Assembly: GCA_963205105.1 (NCBI GenBank)
Contig: CAUJJW010000352.1
Span: 1-47,150 of the forward strand
Origin: Verrucomicrobiota bacterium
GTDB lineage: Bacteria > Verrucomicrobiota > Verrucomicrobiia > Limisphaerales > CAIMTB01
Length of the DNA stretch: 47,150 nt
Direction of reading: 5' to 3'
Shown one piece after another: positions 28,205 through 37,002 of this stretch. A program made the translations under genes and the position numbers. Below the pieces are notes generated by a model. The model was not told where the DNA came from. It ran no database searches and saw nothing but the letters and a program-made list of their open reading frames with translations. How positions within the stretch are numbered: position 1 is the stretch's first letter; every line of letters begins with the position of its first letter.

Positions 28205-29235
28205 AAATCATCCATCTGCATTTCGGAAAGGATGGCGGAGCGGAGCGGTTTTTCGTGCACCTGTTGGGAGCGTTTGCCTCGCGTGACGTTCAGCAGACCG
28301 CCTTCATCCGGCCGGGCCGCGGATGGCGTGGTTCCATTGACCCGCGGGTTCGCATCGTGGAAGGGACCTTCCGCCGGATCTCGATCAGTCGCTTTTTTCT
28401 GGCGGCCAAGTTGCGGCGGTTGATGCGAGACGATCCGCCGGATGTGCTGATGGCCTGGATGCCGCGGGCGAGCCGGTTCATGCCGCGATGGAACGGCGGG
28501 GTGCGTGTCGCGCGATTGGGGGACTACCCGCCCCGGCTGGACTACTTCGAGCAGATCGATGTGCTGATCTGCAACACGCCGGGCATCGCAGAGCATGTGG
28601 TGAAGATCGGCTGGCAGCGGCCGGTGCATGTCATTTCGAATTTCACGGCGACCCGCATTGGCACGCCAGTGGATCGGGCCAGGGTAAACACTCCGGCGGA
28701 CGCCTTCGTGGTGGTGGGGGTGGGGCGGTTTGTGCACCGGAAGGGATTCCACACCCTGATCGAGGCGTTGAAGAGTTCACCGGGGACGATTCTTTGGATG
28801 GTGGGCGACGGGGAGGAACGGGAGAATCTGAAGAATCTGGCGGGTTCGTTTGGGGTGCAGGACCGGATTCGGTGGTTGGGCTGGCAGGCGGATCCGCTGC
28901 CCTACATCGCGGCGGCGGACGTGTTCTCCATGCCGTCGCTGCATGAGCCCCTGGGGAATGTGATTTTGGAAGCCTGGGCAGCGGGCAAGCCGGTGGTCTC
29001 CAGTCTGTCGGAAGGCCCTCGGTGGATGATGCAGGACGGCGTCGATGGGTTGCTGCACGCCATCGGGGATGCGGCCGGGCTGGCGGCGGCCATTGAACGG
29101 CTGCGGCACGACGCCGCGTTGCGCCAGGTCATTGGCGCGGGTGGGCGCGCCACCCTGGCGGCGCGATTCTCGGAGGATGGTGTTTCCAATTCCTACCTCC
29201 AACTCTTCAACAACCTCCGGCCCAAAACTCCATGA
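28201..29235 (+). CDS. Glycosyltransferase family 4
   Basis: A 344-residue GT-B fold enzyme. HLHFGKDGGAERFFVHLL at the N-terminus is the GT4 acceptor-side signature. VVVGVGRFVHRKGFHTLIEAL, IRWLGW, and MPSLHEPLGNVILEAWAAGKPVV (the EX7E-type nucleotide-sugar motif) mark the C-terminal domain. It probably extends an LPS or exopolysaccharide chain. Start and stop overlap both neighbours by 4 bp, so GT2, GT4 and FkbM genes form a translationally coupled operon. Confidence 0.9.
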   Translation: MKIIHLHFGKDGGAERFFVHLLGAFASRDVQQTAFIRPGRGWRGSIDPRVRIVEGTFRRISISRFFLAAKLRRLMRDDPPDVLMAWMPRASRFMPRWNGGVRVARLGDYPPRLDYFEQIDVLICNTPGIAEHVVKIGWQRPVHVISNFTATRIGTPVDRARVNTPADAFVVVGVGRFVHRKGFHTLIEALKSSPGTILWMVGDGEERENLKNLAGSFGVQDRIRWLGWQADPLPYIAAADVFSMPSLHEPLGNVILEAWAAGKPVVSSLSEGPRWMMQDGVDGLLHAIGDAAGLAAAIERLRHDAALRQVIGAGGRATLAARFSEDGVSNSYLQLFNNLRPKTP

Positions 29236-29933
29236 GCAGCCTCCTTCGAAATGCGCGCAAAGGTCTGCGTCGCCTGCTCCGGCCCGGAACCATCACCCTG
29301 GATGGCCTGGTCATCTGCACGGACGCCGCGATGGTTTCGCCGCAGGTGCGCAACGGGCTGTTCAAAGAGACCTACGAAGAACCGGAACGCATCCTGGTCC
29401 GGCGTTTTCTGAAGCCGGAGGACCGCGTGCTCGAAGTGGGAGGGGGCATCGGTTTGGTGAGCCTGACCTGCGCCCGGATCTGCGGTGTGGCCAACGTGCT
29501 CACCTACGAAGCCAACCCGGCGATGGAGGCGGTGATCCGCAATAATTTCCGTCTGAATGGGCTCGAACCCAACCTGCGCAACAAGCTGGTGACCCAGGAC
29601 GGTCGGTCGGTGACCTTTTACGTGAACGACAACATCATGTCGTCGAGTTGCTTCGACCGGAACATGGGAACGCCCCAGACGCTGCCGTCGGACGCCCTGG
29701 ATCAGGTGCTGGCGGAATGGAAACCCACAGCCCTGGTCATGGACGTGGAGGGTGCCGAAATCGAGATGCTGACGGCGTCCCACTTGCCCGGCATTCGCAA
29801 GGTCATCCTCGAGATCCATCCGCATATCGTTGGGGAGGAGCCGACCCGCACCATGCTGGAGCATCTGCGGCAGGTGGGGCTGATCGAACGCGAGCGGGTT
29901 CAGAAATCGATCCTGCTCCAGCGGGAGGGGTAG
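29232..29933 (+). CDS. FkbM family methyltransferase
   Basis: The 233-residue product has the SAM-binding motif VLEVGGGIGLVSL, NVLTYEANP (acidic residue at the end of strand 2), VTFYVNDN, and VMDVEGAEIEML, the FkbM signature. Such enzymes O-methylate sugars or polyketides; here, after two glycosyltransferases, a glycan sugar is the likely substrate. The GT4 stop overlaps its ATG. The next gene downstream is convergent, with a REP-like repeat between. Confidence 0.88.
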   Translation: MSSLLRNARKGLRRLLRPGTITLDGLVICTDAAMVSPQVRNGLFKETYEEPERILVRRFLKPEDRVLEVGGGIGLVSLTCARICGVANVLTYEANPAMEAVIRNNFRLNGLEPNLRNKLVTQDGRSVTFYVNDNIMSSSCFDRNMGTPQTLPSDALDQVLAEWKPTALVMDVEGAEIEMLTASHLPGIRKVILEIHPHIVGEEPTRTMLEHLRQVGLIERERVQKSILLQREG

Positions 29934-30022
29934 GGGCCGATCGGGGGAGGGATGCGAGGGCGGAGAGTGGGCGGCCGCCACGATTCGCGAAGCGCGCATT
30001 GGGATCTTGACCGGGGGATTCC

Positions 30023-30072
30023 GGGGGGGCGGGACGCCCCCCTCTACGGCAGGCGGGACGCCCGCCGCTACG
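30023..30072. repeat. REP-like element between convergent glycan genes
   Basis: GGGGGGGCGGGACGCCCCCC, CTCTACGG, GGCGGGACGCCCGCCGCTAC. It sits between the FkbM stop (29933) and the stop of the minus-strand GT4 (30123), a classic position for REP-type elements and a possible bidirectional transcription barrier. Confidence 0.9.
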
Positions 30073-30122
30073 GAGGAACGCTTCATCAGAAGGACCAAGC
30101 GGTGCTCGGCACCTTCGGCGCG

Positions 30123-31238
30123 TCACATCCTGTCCACGCCGAGTTCGTGATAGACCGCGTTGATGGCGGCGGCCTCGGCGGTCAGTGAGAAATGGGTGCC
30201 GACATGCTCGCGGGCATCCTTGCCCATCTGTTGGAGTCGCTGTGGGTCGTTGAGAATCCCCTGAAGCGCGGACGTCATGGCAGCGACGTCGCCGGGTGGG
30301 ATGATTTCGCCGGTGACTCCCGGGACGATCAATTCGGGGAAGGCGCCGACGGACGTGGCGACGACCGGGACGCCGGTGGCCATGGCTTCGAGCGGGGTGA
30401 CGCCGAAGCCCTCCCACCGTTGGGGAGCGACGAAAAGGTCGAGAGCGGCGTACCAGGCGGGGGTTTCGGAGGGGGCCACCTCATCCGGGAACAGGAAACG
30501 CTGATCGAGCCCGGCGGCCTTCACCTCCTGTTGAAGATCGGAAAGAAACTGCCGGTGAGGGCCGAGGGCGCGTCCGAGGGCGATGGCGCCGAGATCGGTC
30601 CGGGACTTCATGAGCTGGATCATGGAGTGGACGAACACGTCCGTGCCTTTTTGGTGTCGAATGCGGCCGAAGCAGCCGACGAACGTGAGGTTGGGAAGCC
30701 CCAGGCGGGCGCGGCATTCGGCCTTGTTCGAGGCGGGGTGGAACTGGTCGGTATCGATGCCGTGGCGGACGACGGTGGAGGGTCGTTTGAGGTAGGAGGC
30801 GGTTCGTCCGGAGGTTGAGATGACGGCGTTCATGCGTCCGATGAGGAAGCGGCTCCAGGCGGTGTGATGGCGCTGGGAGGCGGACGTGAACACGAGTTTC
30901 AGGGGCATGCGCAGGGCGTCGCGCAAGAAGACGCCGGCGAGCATTTCGACATTCCGCCGGGCATGCCAGACGCGGTGGGTGCGGCCGGGGGGCGGGGACC
31001 AGAGTCGAGGCAGGTCGAGGAATCTGATGCGAGGGACGGTGGCGGCCAGTTTGGGGCCAAGGGCGGCGATGCGCACGGTGCGGGCCTGGACGGGCACCAC
31101 GCGTTCGAGGGTGGAGGTCACGCCGGACAGGCGTTGCTTGAAATTGGGCGCGACGACGTCCACTTGGCGGACGTCGAGATAGTTGGCCGTGGGCCGGACC
31201 GGTGGTGGTCCACCGGGTTGGAGTTCGGCGGTGTTCAT
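30123..31238 (-). CDS. Glycosyltransferase family 4 (WaaG/RfaG-like)
   Basis: With ATG 31238 the protein has 371 residues. LVFTSASQRHHTAWSRFLI and MNAVISTSGRTASYLKR lie in the N-terminal domain; VGCFGRIRHQKGTDVFVHSM and APQRWEGFGVTPLEAMATGVPVVA (EX7E motif) in the C-terminal domain. It resembles hexosyltransferases of LPS core assembly. A frame open to 31415 overlaps the upstream gene and adds only low-complexity residues. It lies 22 bp downstream of the DxD glycosyltransferase on the same strand, so the two probably form an operon. Confidence 0.88.
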   Translation of the reverse strand: MNTAELQPGGPPPVRPTANYLDVRQVDVVAPNFKQRLSGVTSTLERVVPVQARTVRIAALGPKLAATVPRIRFLDLPRLWSPPPGRTHRVWHARRNVEMLAGVFLRDALRMPLKLVFTSASQRHHTAWSRFLIGRMNAVISTSGRTASYLKRPSTVVRHGIDTDQFHPASNKAECRARLGLPNLTFVGCFGRIRHQKGTDVFVHSMIQLMKSRTDLGAIALGRALGPHRQFLSDLQQEVKAAGLDQRFLFPDEVAPSETPAWYAALDLFVAPQRWEGFGVTPLEAMATGVPVVATSVGAFPELIVPGVTGEIIPPGDVAAMTSALQGILNDPQRLQQMGKDAREHVGTHFSLTAEAAAINAVYHELGVDRM

Positions 31239-31260
31239 CGGGGATGCGCCGCGAGGAGCG

Positions 31261-32076
31261 CTAGTCCCGCCACAACTCGCGGATCCAGGAGCAGGGCCGG
31301 ACGAACTGCTTGAGATGACGCCAGGCGCTCCCGCGGCGGGGGGTGCCGTCGAAGGTGCGTTTGAGGTGGGTCCAGACGCCTCCGTAGGGAGGGGAGTAGG
31401 GGCTCCACCGGCCATCGATCACATCGCTGGGATTGGGGCCGCCGGCGAAGGTCACGATGCGGGCGGTCTTGGGAAGGCGTGCTTCGCGGAGGTAGCGGAG
31501 TGGCAGGGAGCCGAGACAATGGATGCGGAAATGACGGGTCCAGGACGGCGGCCAGAACTTCAGCCGGTCACCGATCGAGTGGGTGACGAAATGCTGTTCG
31601 TAGTGGAATCGATCCGCGATGCCTTGGGGATCGGCTTCGAAGTTCCGCAGGACGTGCCCGTTGCGGCCGAGGGGAAAGCGGAACACAGAGGTCTGGCCAA
31701 GTCGTTGCAGGGGGCGGGCCCAGTTACGGGCAAGGATCACGTCGTCGGGGTCGCCGAAGGAGAAGTAGGGGTCGAGATTGCCGACAATGACGGAGTCGAG
31801 GTCGATGAACAGGGCGGGTCCGGAGAGCCCGTACAACTCCTCATTCCAGAGGGTGACTTTGCGCCATTGTCCGCGGGTTCGGGCGGGAGGGCCGCTGCGC
31901 AATTCCGGCATGGGGAGGCATTTGACCTCAGGCCGGATGCCTTCGGTGGAATCGGTGAAACAGATGAACTCGAAGGGTGGCGTGATGTTGCGGGACACCA
32001 TGCCGTAGAGCCGGTTGACATACTCCGTCCCGTACTTGGTTCCCCATTTCGCGCAGATGACCAACTTGGTGAGCAT
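31261..32076 (-). CDS. DxD glycosyltransferase-like protein
   Basis: With ATG 32076 the protein has 271 residues. The N-terminus (KLVICAKWGTKYGTEYVNRLYGMV) and LFIDLDSVIVGNLDPYF (DxD-type metal/nucleotide-sugar site) are typical of GT-A enzymes related to GT8 and to uncharacterised glycan-cluster transferases. YEQHFVTHSIG and the trailing WTHLKRTF segment complete the domain. The substrate is not evident. First gene of the minus-strand glycan pair. Upstream, the terminator of the large fusion protein insulates it. Confidence 0.7.
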   Translation of the reverse strand: MLTKLVICAKWGTKYGTEYVNRLYGMVSRNITPPFEFICFTDSTEGIRPEVKCLPMPELRSGPPARTRGQWRKVTLWNEELYGLSGPALFIDLDSVIVGNLDPYFSFGDPDDVILARNWARPLQRLGQTSVFRFPLGRNGHVLRNFEADPQGIADRFHYEQHFVTHSIGDRLKFWPPSWTRHFRIHCLGSLPLRYLREARLPKTARIVTFAGGPNPSDVIDGRWSPYSPPYGGVWTHLKRTFDGTPRRGSAWRHLKQFVRPCSWIRELWRD

Positions 32077-32172
32077 GCCTGGGGGAAGGGTTGCGGATCG
32101 GACGCCTGAAATCGATTGAAGACTTTCCGGTCTTGGAAAGGACGCGGGTAGGGAGGGTGAGGCCAGGGCAGC

Positions 32173-32203
32173 AAAAAGGGGCACCGCTTGGATGCGGTGC
32201 CCC
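32173..32203 (-). terminator. Intrinsic terminator after the multidomain fusion gene
   Basis: On the minus strand GGGGCACCGC, loop ATCCAA, GCGGTGCCCC (32178-32203), followed by TTTTT (32173-32177). A perfect 10-bp GC-rich stem 30 bp past the stop at 32233. Confidence 0.9.
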
Positions 32204-32232
32204 CGGTGTCGGGAAGCGGAAGGACGCTCGGC

Positions 32233-35200
32233 TTATTCCAGGTGACCGTGGGCGGCGTTGACGGGTTGAACCGGGGCCACCGGGTGCTTCAGGAGGTAGT
32301 CATCGACGTCCTTGGTGACGACGAGCTGTCCAAACATGACCGGCCAGTGGCCGGGGAAGGTGCAGATGTACTCGTAGCTGCCTTCCTCGGAAGGGGCGGT
32401 GAGTTTCAGGGTCTCCTTCATGCCCTGTTCGAGCAGTTTGGTGGCGGCCAGGATGTCCGGGGTTTCCGGGATGAAGGCCCGCCCTTGGCCGTCGAATTTC
32501 TCCGGCGACATCTTGTCGGATACGGTGCCGATCTTCTCGCGGGAGCCGGGTTTCACCACGACCAGGTTGTGCGGCATGAAGTCGTCGTTCTCGATGATGA
32601 TCTCGAACGGTTTGCCGGCTTCAACGACCAGGCGCGGGGTGTCGTAGCGCATTTGTTCGCGCACGGTGCGGATGACGAAGACCGAGACCCGGAGCTCCTT
32701 GAGGTCCTTGCGGGCGGCGGCGGCTTCGTTGTCGGGCAACAATCCGGCGAGGTCGCCGGCGGTCTGGAGAGCCTGGAGGTAATCCTCGCGGGTGCGTTCG
32801 CCGGCGGGGATGGATTTGGCCCAGGCGAGCAGGGACGCGGTGGCGGCGGCGGCTTGGCTTTTGGGCCAGGCGGTGCGGGGCAGAGCACGCAGGCCCTGGG
32901 CGGCGGCGGCGACATCGACGCGTTGGGCGATCAGCTGGGCGAGTTCCCCGAACGTGGCTTCGGGCTCAGTACCCATGCTGACGAGCGCGCGGATGGCCGC
33001 CCGTCGGAGGCCGCCGGCGGGATCGGTCTGGACCGGGTGCCGGACCGATTCGGTGGGGGCGGGGTTGGCATCCTTGCGGAACACCTCGGTGCGCCCGTTG
33101 TTGAGGACGATGAGACTGTAGCCTTCGAGGCGGCTGTGGAGATCGGCATCGGCGCGGTTCCAGAGAACAATCGATTCGATCGGGTACTCAGCGCCGAGAT
33201 CGACCTCCCACCAGGGGCGGCGGTCGTTCTCCTGGGTGTGGGTCTGGGTGCCGGAACCGAAGCTGCCGTCGTGGCGGCCGTCGATGGCCCGGGAAGCATC
33301 ACCGCCGTTGGATGTCGTGGATTGGGTGGCTTTGCCGCGACGCGCGATGTTGGCGCCGTCGCTGAGGATCTCGACCTCGGCCAGGGTGAGGGTGCCGCGG
33401 CGTGGCAACTCGATGCGGACGAAGCGAGCTCCGGCGGGTTGGCCGGCGGCTTGCCCCGGTGGAAGCGCGGATTCCGGTTTTCCGACGAGCGGGCGCACCT
33501 GTTGGAAGGCGCGGGCTCGGAACTGGGGATCGTTGAGCAGCGGAATACCGGCGAGCAGATCGGCCAGGGCGGCCGGCGATGCGCTGGCCGCGGGCCAGAC
33601 CTTGTCGAAACTGTCGTCGATGGCGGCCAGCGTGGCCCAGGCGGCGGGGCGCAGGGCCTTGGGAGCGTCGAGTGAGGTGAGTTGAGTGATGCGGGTGCGT
33701 TCCTTGGTCAGGTCCTCAGGCAGTTGGAGCGGCAGGAGGCGGTGGAGGCCTGCCAGGGTCGGATCGTCGGCCGGTGCCTTGGCGAGCAGGTCGAGTAGCA
33801 GGGTGGCGCGGTTGGCGCTCTTGGCGCGGGCCAATTCGAGCAGGGCCACCGAACGGTCGGAGTCGGTGAACCCGGGTCGGCGAAGCAGTTCTTCGAGAAT
33901 GGCCGGGGTGCGGGGGAGCTTTTGCAGGTCGGAGGTTTTGATGGTCTTGACCAGGAAGGCCTGGCCCACCGGGTTATCGGCGGCGAGCAGACGTCCTTCG
34001 GCGAGCGCTTTGCGCCACACCGGCTCCAGCTGACGGAGGGATTCCTTGAGGACGTAGTCGAGGTAGTAGTCGGTCGGCTGGCTGAGGATGGCGACTGCGA
34101 CTTCGACGGCTTCGGGCACCTTGTAGAAACTGGCGGCGCGCACGGCTTCGAGGCGGACGCGGGGATTCTCGTCCTTGGCGAGTTGAAGGAACTTGCCGAG
34201 GGCGTCGGGAACGCGGTCACGCCAGTAACAGAGAACACGAGCGGCTGCGGCGCGGGCCTTGGGTTCGGGCGAACCGAGCATGCGATCGAGCAGGTTCGGG
34301 TTGACGATGTTGTGCCACTGGTGGAGCCAGAGGGCTTCCATCATCTGGTGTTCGTAGTTCGGGTGGGAGGCGTCCAGGGTGGCGATCCATTGGGGGATGG
34401 CGGCGAGGACGTCGCGGGTGTCGCGGGCGCCGAGTTCGACCTTGGCGAGTTCGCGGACGGAGTCCTCGGGTTCCTGGAGGAGTTTCAGCAGGTCAGGAAT
34501 GGGTTGCCCGTGGATCTTCTTGGGCTTGAGCAAAGGACGGCCTTCGTAGGTGATGCGGTAGATGCGGCCGTGTTCCTTGTCGCGATTTGGGTCGCGAATG
34601 TGATGCTGCATGTGGCCGATGAGCGGCTTGTGCCAATCGACGAAGTAGAGGGCACCGTCGGGGCCGACGCTGATGGCGGCGGGGCGGAAGTTGGGGTCGG
34701 ACGAGGAGATCAGGTGTTCGAGGGTTTCGCCTTTCAGGCCGGAACCTTCGTCCGAGACCTTGACGCGAAAGATGCCCTGGAAGCCGATGACGTTGATGTT
34801 GAGGAAGTTGTTCTGGAACTCCTCGGGGAAGTGGCGGCTGGAGAGGATGCCAGTGCCTGGGCAAGGACGGGAGGGACGTTCCCAGAACTGCTTCATGCCG
34901 GGGTGTTTGGCCGGGTAATCGAGGCGGCCACTGATGGCGGCGCCGAAGTAGGTGTTGTTGCCGGTGGCGTCGGTGACGAAGTCGTTGCCCCAGCGATCGA
35001 ACACGCGCCCGTGCGGGTTGGCGAACCCGTAGGGGATGTAGGTTTCGAAACGGACGGTGCGGGGTTCGAAGCGGAAGATTGCCGCGTCGTTGTTCCGGAC
35101 CGGGCCGAAGGCGGTCTCGATCTGGGTGCGATGGAACACGCCGTCGCTGAGGTAGATCGCGCCGCCGGGGTCGAGGCAGATGGCGTTGGCGGTGTGGTGG

Positions 35201-36678
35201 GAGTCCGCGGAATCGAGGCCCATCAGAATGCGTTCCTTCCAATCGGCGCGTCCGTCGCCGTTGGTGTCGCGGACGAACCAGATGTCGGGGGCTTGAACGA
35301 CGATGACGCCGTCCTTGTAGAACTGGAATCCGGTGGGGCAGTTGAGGTCGTCGAGGAAGGTGGTGACTTTGTCGGCCTTGCCGTCGCCATCGAGGTCCTC
35401 GAACACCAGGAGTTTGTCGCCATCCGTGCTGGTCGGGGTGCGTTCGGGGTAGTTGGGCCAGACGGCGACCCAGAGGCGACCGCGGGTGTCCCAGGCCATT
35501 TGGACGGGGCTGATGAGTTCGGGGAACTGCTTCTCATCGGCGAAGAGGTTGACCTTCATGCCGGAGTGCACGGTCATCTTCTCGATGGCCTGTTCGCCGC
35601 CGAGATACACATGGGAGCCGTCATCCTTTTCACCGGGTTTGTTGGAGGGAACCTGGGTGACCGGCGGCAGGTTGGAGTCGTCGATCACGTGGTCGCCGCC
35701 AGCGGCGACGGCCCAGATGCGGAGGTCACGATTCGCGGTGAGCACGTCCCGCTGGGACATTTCCTCCTGCATGACCTTGTAATTGGAAATGTAGGGCGGG
35801 GCGGCGTTGCGGTCAGAAATGAAGGGGCCTTTGCCGGGTTGGTAGGCGAGGGCGGAACGGCCGCCGTAGACGTTGTAGCCGTCGATGGTGCGGTAGCGCT
35901 GGTGCCACTGGAAACTCTTCTCGTTGATGGCGGCGCGGAGTTTGTCGTGGTTGCCCGAGGGCGGGGCGATGCCCAGCAGGCCGCGGAACAGGACGGGAGC
36001 CAGTTGCCGGTCGCCTTCGTCGCTCAGGTGGAACCCGTTGATGGTGAGGGAACGCTTCTCCTTGGCGGCGTCGGCGTAGAGCGCCTGGGACGGCTTGAAG
36101 ACGTCGACGAACGGCACGTTGTTGTCGCGGGCGACCGAGGCGATGGCGTCGGCGTAGAGCACCAGGTTGGCATTGATGGGGGCCGGGTCCTCGTAGTTGG
36201 GGTCCTGATGCCGTTCGGCGGCGATCGGCGAGACGAGGGCAAGGCGGGGAGCGCCGCGGCCGGAGTAGGTCTTGGTCCGCGTCTCCTGGATCCAGCGGTG
36301 GAGGTCGGCCTTGAAGCCGTCCACGCCAGCGGGTCCGCGGAACGATTCGTTGAAACCGAAGAAGGCGATGATGACGTCGGCGCGAACACGGGTGAGCCAG
36401 TCATCGGGGGTGCCAAAGTTCTCGGAGCGATGACGGAGGACGACTTCGTCGCCGGAGGCGGCGAGATTCCGGACGACGAGACGGTGCTGGGGAAACTGCG
36501 CGTGGAGCAGTGTCTCGAAGTGCCCGGAATGTTGCATGCGATCGGCGAGGGCGTTGCCGATGAGCGCGATGTGGTCGCCAGCCTGGAGGGGCAATGGCGC
36601 GGTGGGGGCGGGTGTTTGGCTGCGGGCGCTGGAGGCGAGCAGCAGCAACACCCCTGAGACAAGGGCGGTTAACTTCAT
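32233..36678 (-). CDS. Exported multidomain protein: SGNH - PVC-type propeller - HEAT - discoidin - cupredoxin
   Basis: With ATG 36678 the protein has 1481 residues and a Sec signal peptide (MKLTALVSGVLLLLASSARS). Domains in order: SGNH-hydrolase-like (about 35-235; GFNES and NGFHLSDEG), with the nucleophile block reading IGNALADR, so the usual Ser is Asn; PVC-type membrane-bound dehydrogenase propeller (about 365-755; QMAWDTRGRLWVAVWPNYPE, GPDGALYFVDWHKPLIGHMQHH); HEAT-like repeats (about 735-1065); F5/8-type discoidin fold (about 1080-1225; RAIDGRHDGS, WWEVDLGAEYPIESIVLWNR); cupredoxin (about 1345-1457). The type-1 copper ligands are all visible: His1370, Cys1439, His1444 and Met1448. No CxxCH heme motif is present, unlike many family members. 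It probably oxidises or binds a sugar at the cell surface, with copper as electron carrier. Confidence 0.85.
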   Translation of the reverse strand: MKLTALVSGVLLLLASSARSQTPAPTAPLPLQAGDHIALIGNALADRMQHSGHFETLLHAQFPQHRLVVRNLAASGDEVVLRHRSENFGTPDDWLTRVRADVIIAFFGFNESFRGPAGVDGFKADLHRWIQETRTKTYSGRGAPRLALVSPIAAERHQDPNYEDPAPINANLVLYADAIASVARDNNVPFVDVFKPSQALYADAAKEKRSLTINGFHLSDEGDRQLAPVLFRGLLGIAPPSGNHDKLRAAINEKSFQWHQRYRTIDGYNVYGGRSALAYQPGKGPFISDRNAAPPYISNYKVMQEEMSQRDVLTANRDLRIWAVAAGGDHVIDDSNLPPVTQVPSNKPGEKDDGSHVYLGGEQAIEKMTVHSGMKVNLFADEKQFPELISPVQMAWDTRGRLWVAVWPNYPERTPTSTDGDKLLVFEDLDGDGKADKVTTFLDDLNCPTGFQFYKDGVIVVQAPDIWFVRDTNGDGRADWKERILMGLDSADSHHTANAICLDPGGAIYLSDGVFHRTQIETAFGPVRNNDAAIFRFEPRTVRFETYIPYGFANPHGRVFDRWGNDFVTDATGNNTYFGAAISGRLDYPAKHPGMKQFWERPSRPCPGTGILSSRHFPEEFQNNFLNINVIGFQGIFRVKVSDEGSGLKGETLEHLISSSDPNFRPAAISVGPDGALYFVDWHKPLIGHMQHHIRDPNRDKEHGRIYRITYEGRPLLKPKKIHGQPIPDLLKLLQEPEDSVRELAKVELGARDTRDVLAAIPQWIATLDASHPNYEHQMMEALWLHQWHNIVNPNLLDRMLGSPEPKARAAAARVLCYWRDRVPDALGKFLQLAKDENPRVRLEAVRAASFYKVPEAVEVAVAILSQPTDYYLDYVLKESLRQLEPVWRKALAEGRLLAADNPVGQAFLVKTIKTSDLQKLPRTPAILEELLRRPGFTDSDRSVALLELARAKSANRATLLLDLLAKAPADDPTLAGLHRLLPLQLPEDLTKERTRITQLTSLDAPKALRPAAWATLAAIDDSFDKVWPAASASPAALADLLAGIPLLNDPQFRARAFQQVRPLVGKPESALPPGQAAGQPAGARFVRIELPRRGTLTLAEVEILSDGANIARRGKATQSTTSNGGDASRAIDGRHDGSFGSGTQTHTQENDRRPWWEVDLGAEYPIESIVLWNRADADLHSRLEGYSLIVLNNGRTEVFRKDANPAPTESVRHPVQTDPAGGLRRAAIRALVSMGTEPEATFGELAQLIAQRVDVAAAAQGLRALPRTAWPKSQAAAATASLLAWAKSIPAGERTREDYLQALQTAGDLAGLLPDNEAAAARKDLKELRVSVFVIRTVREQMRYDTPRLVVEAGKPFEIIIENDDFMPHNLVVVKPGSREKIGTVSDKMSPEKFDGQGRAFIPETPDILAATKLLEQGMKETLKLTAPSEEGSYEYICTFPGHWPVMFGQLVVTKDVDDYLLKHPVAPVQPVNAAHGHLE

Positions 36679-36877
36679 GTCGATAGCGGGCAAAGGTGTT
36701 GGGAACGTTCGCAGGAAAGCGGTGAAGGCGTCAAAGGTTGGCAGCGGACTTCTCGGAATTGGCCGGCGGAGCTTGGCACGATTTCAGGTGGGATCCACTC
36801 CGTCCGGCCGACGACACCCCAGCGTGCGGGGAGCGGCGGTTTCCGAGGGAGTCACCGCGCTTAGACTCCGCGATTCG

Positions 36878-36985
36878 ATGCCTATTCAGAAAATTTTGAG
36901 CGGCCTGGAAAGCGACGGAGGGTTTGCCGAAGCGGACCGGCTCAGGCAGGCTGTCGTTCGTCCTTTCCACGCATCCTCGAACTGA
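36878..36985 (+). CDS. Possible 35-residue small protein
   Basis: An ATG-initiated ORF encoding MPIQKILSGLESDGGFAEAD... and ending 17 bp before the Tat-type isomerase start. Composition is plausible (amphipathic helix), and it fills much of the 324-bp divergent gap between the fusion gene and the isomerase. There is no clear ribosome-binding site and no family I recognise. It could be a leader peptide or chance. Confidence 0.25.
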   Translation: MPIQKILSGLESDGGFAEADRLRQAVVRPFHASSN

Positions 36986-37002
36986 ATCGAACCGATCCTT
37001 CC

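Noticed and set aside
33922..36657. 911-codon plus-strand ORF opposite the multidomain fusion gene
   Set aside because: It mirrors the fusion gene in a high-GC antisense frame, is Val/Asp/Gly-rich, and contains no family motif, while the minus-strand frame has five recognisable domains.
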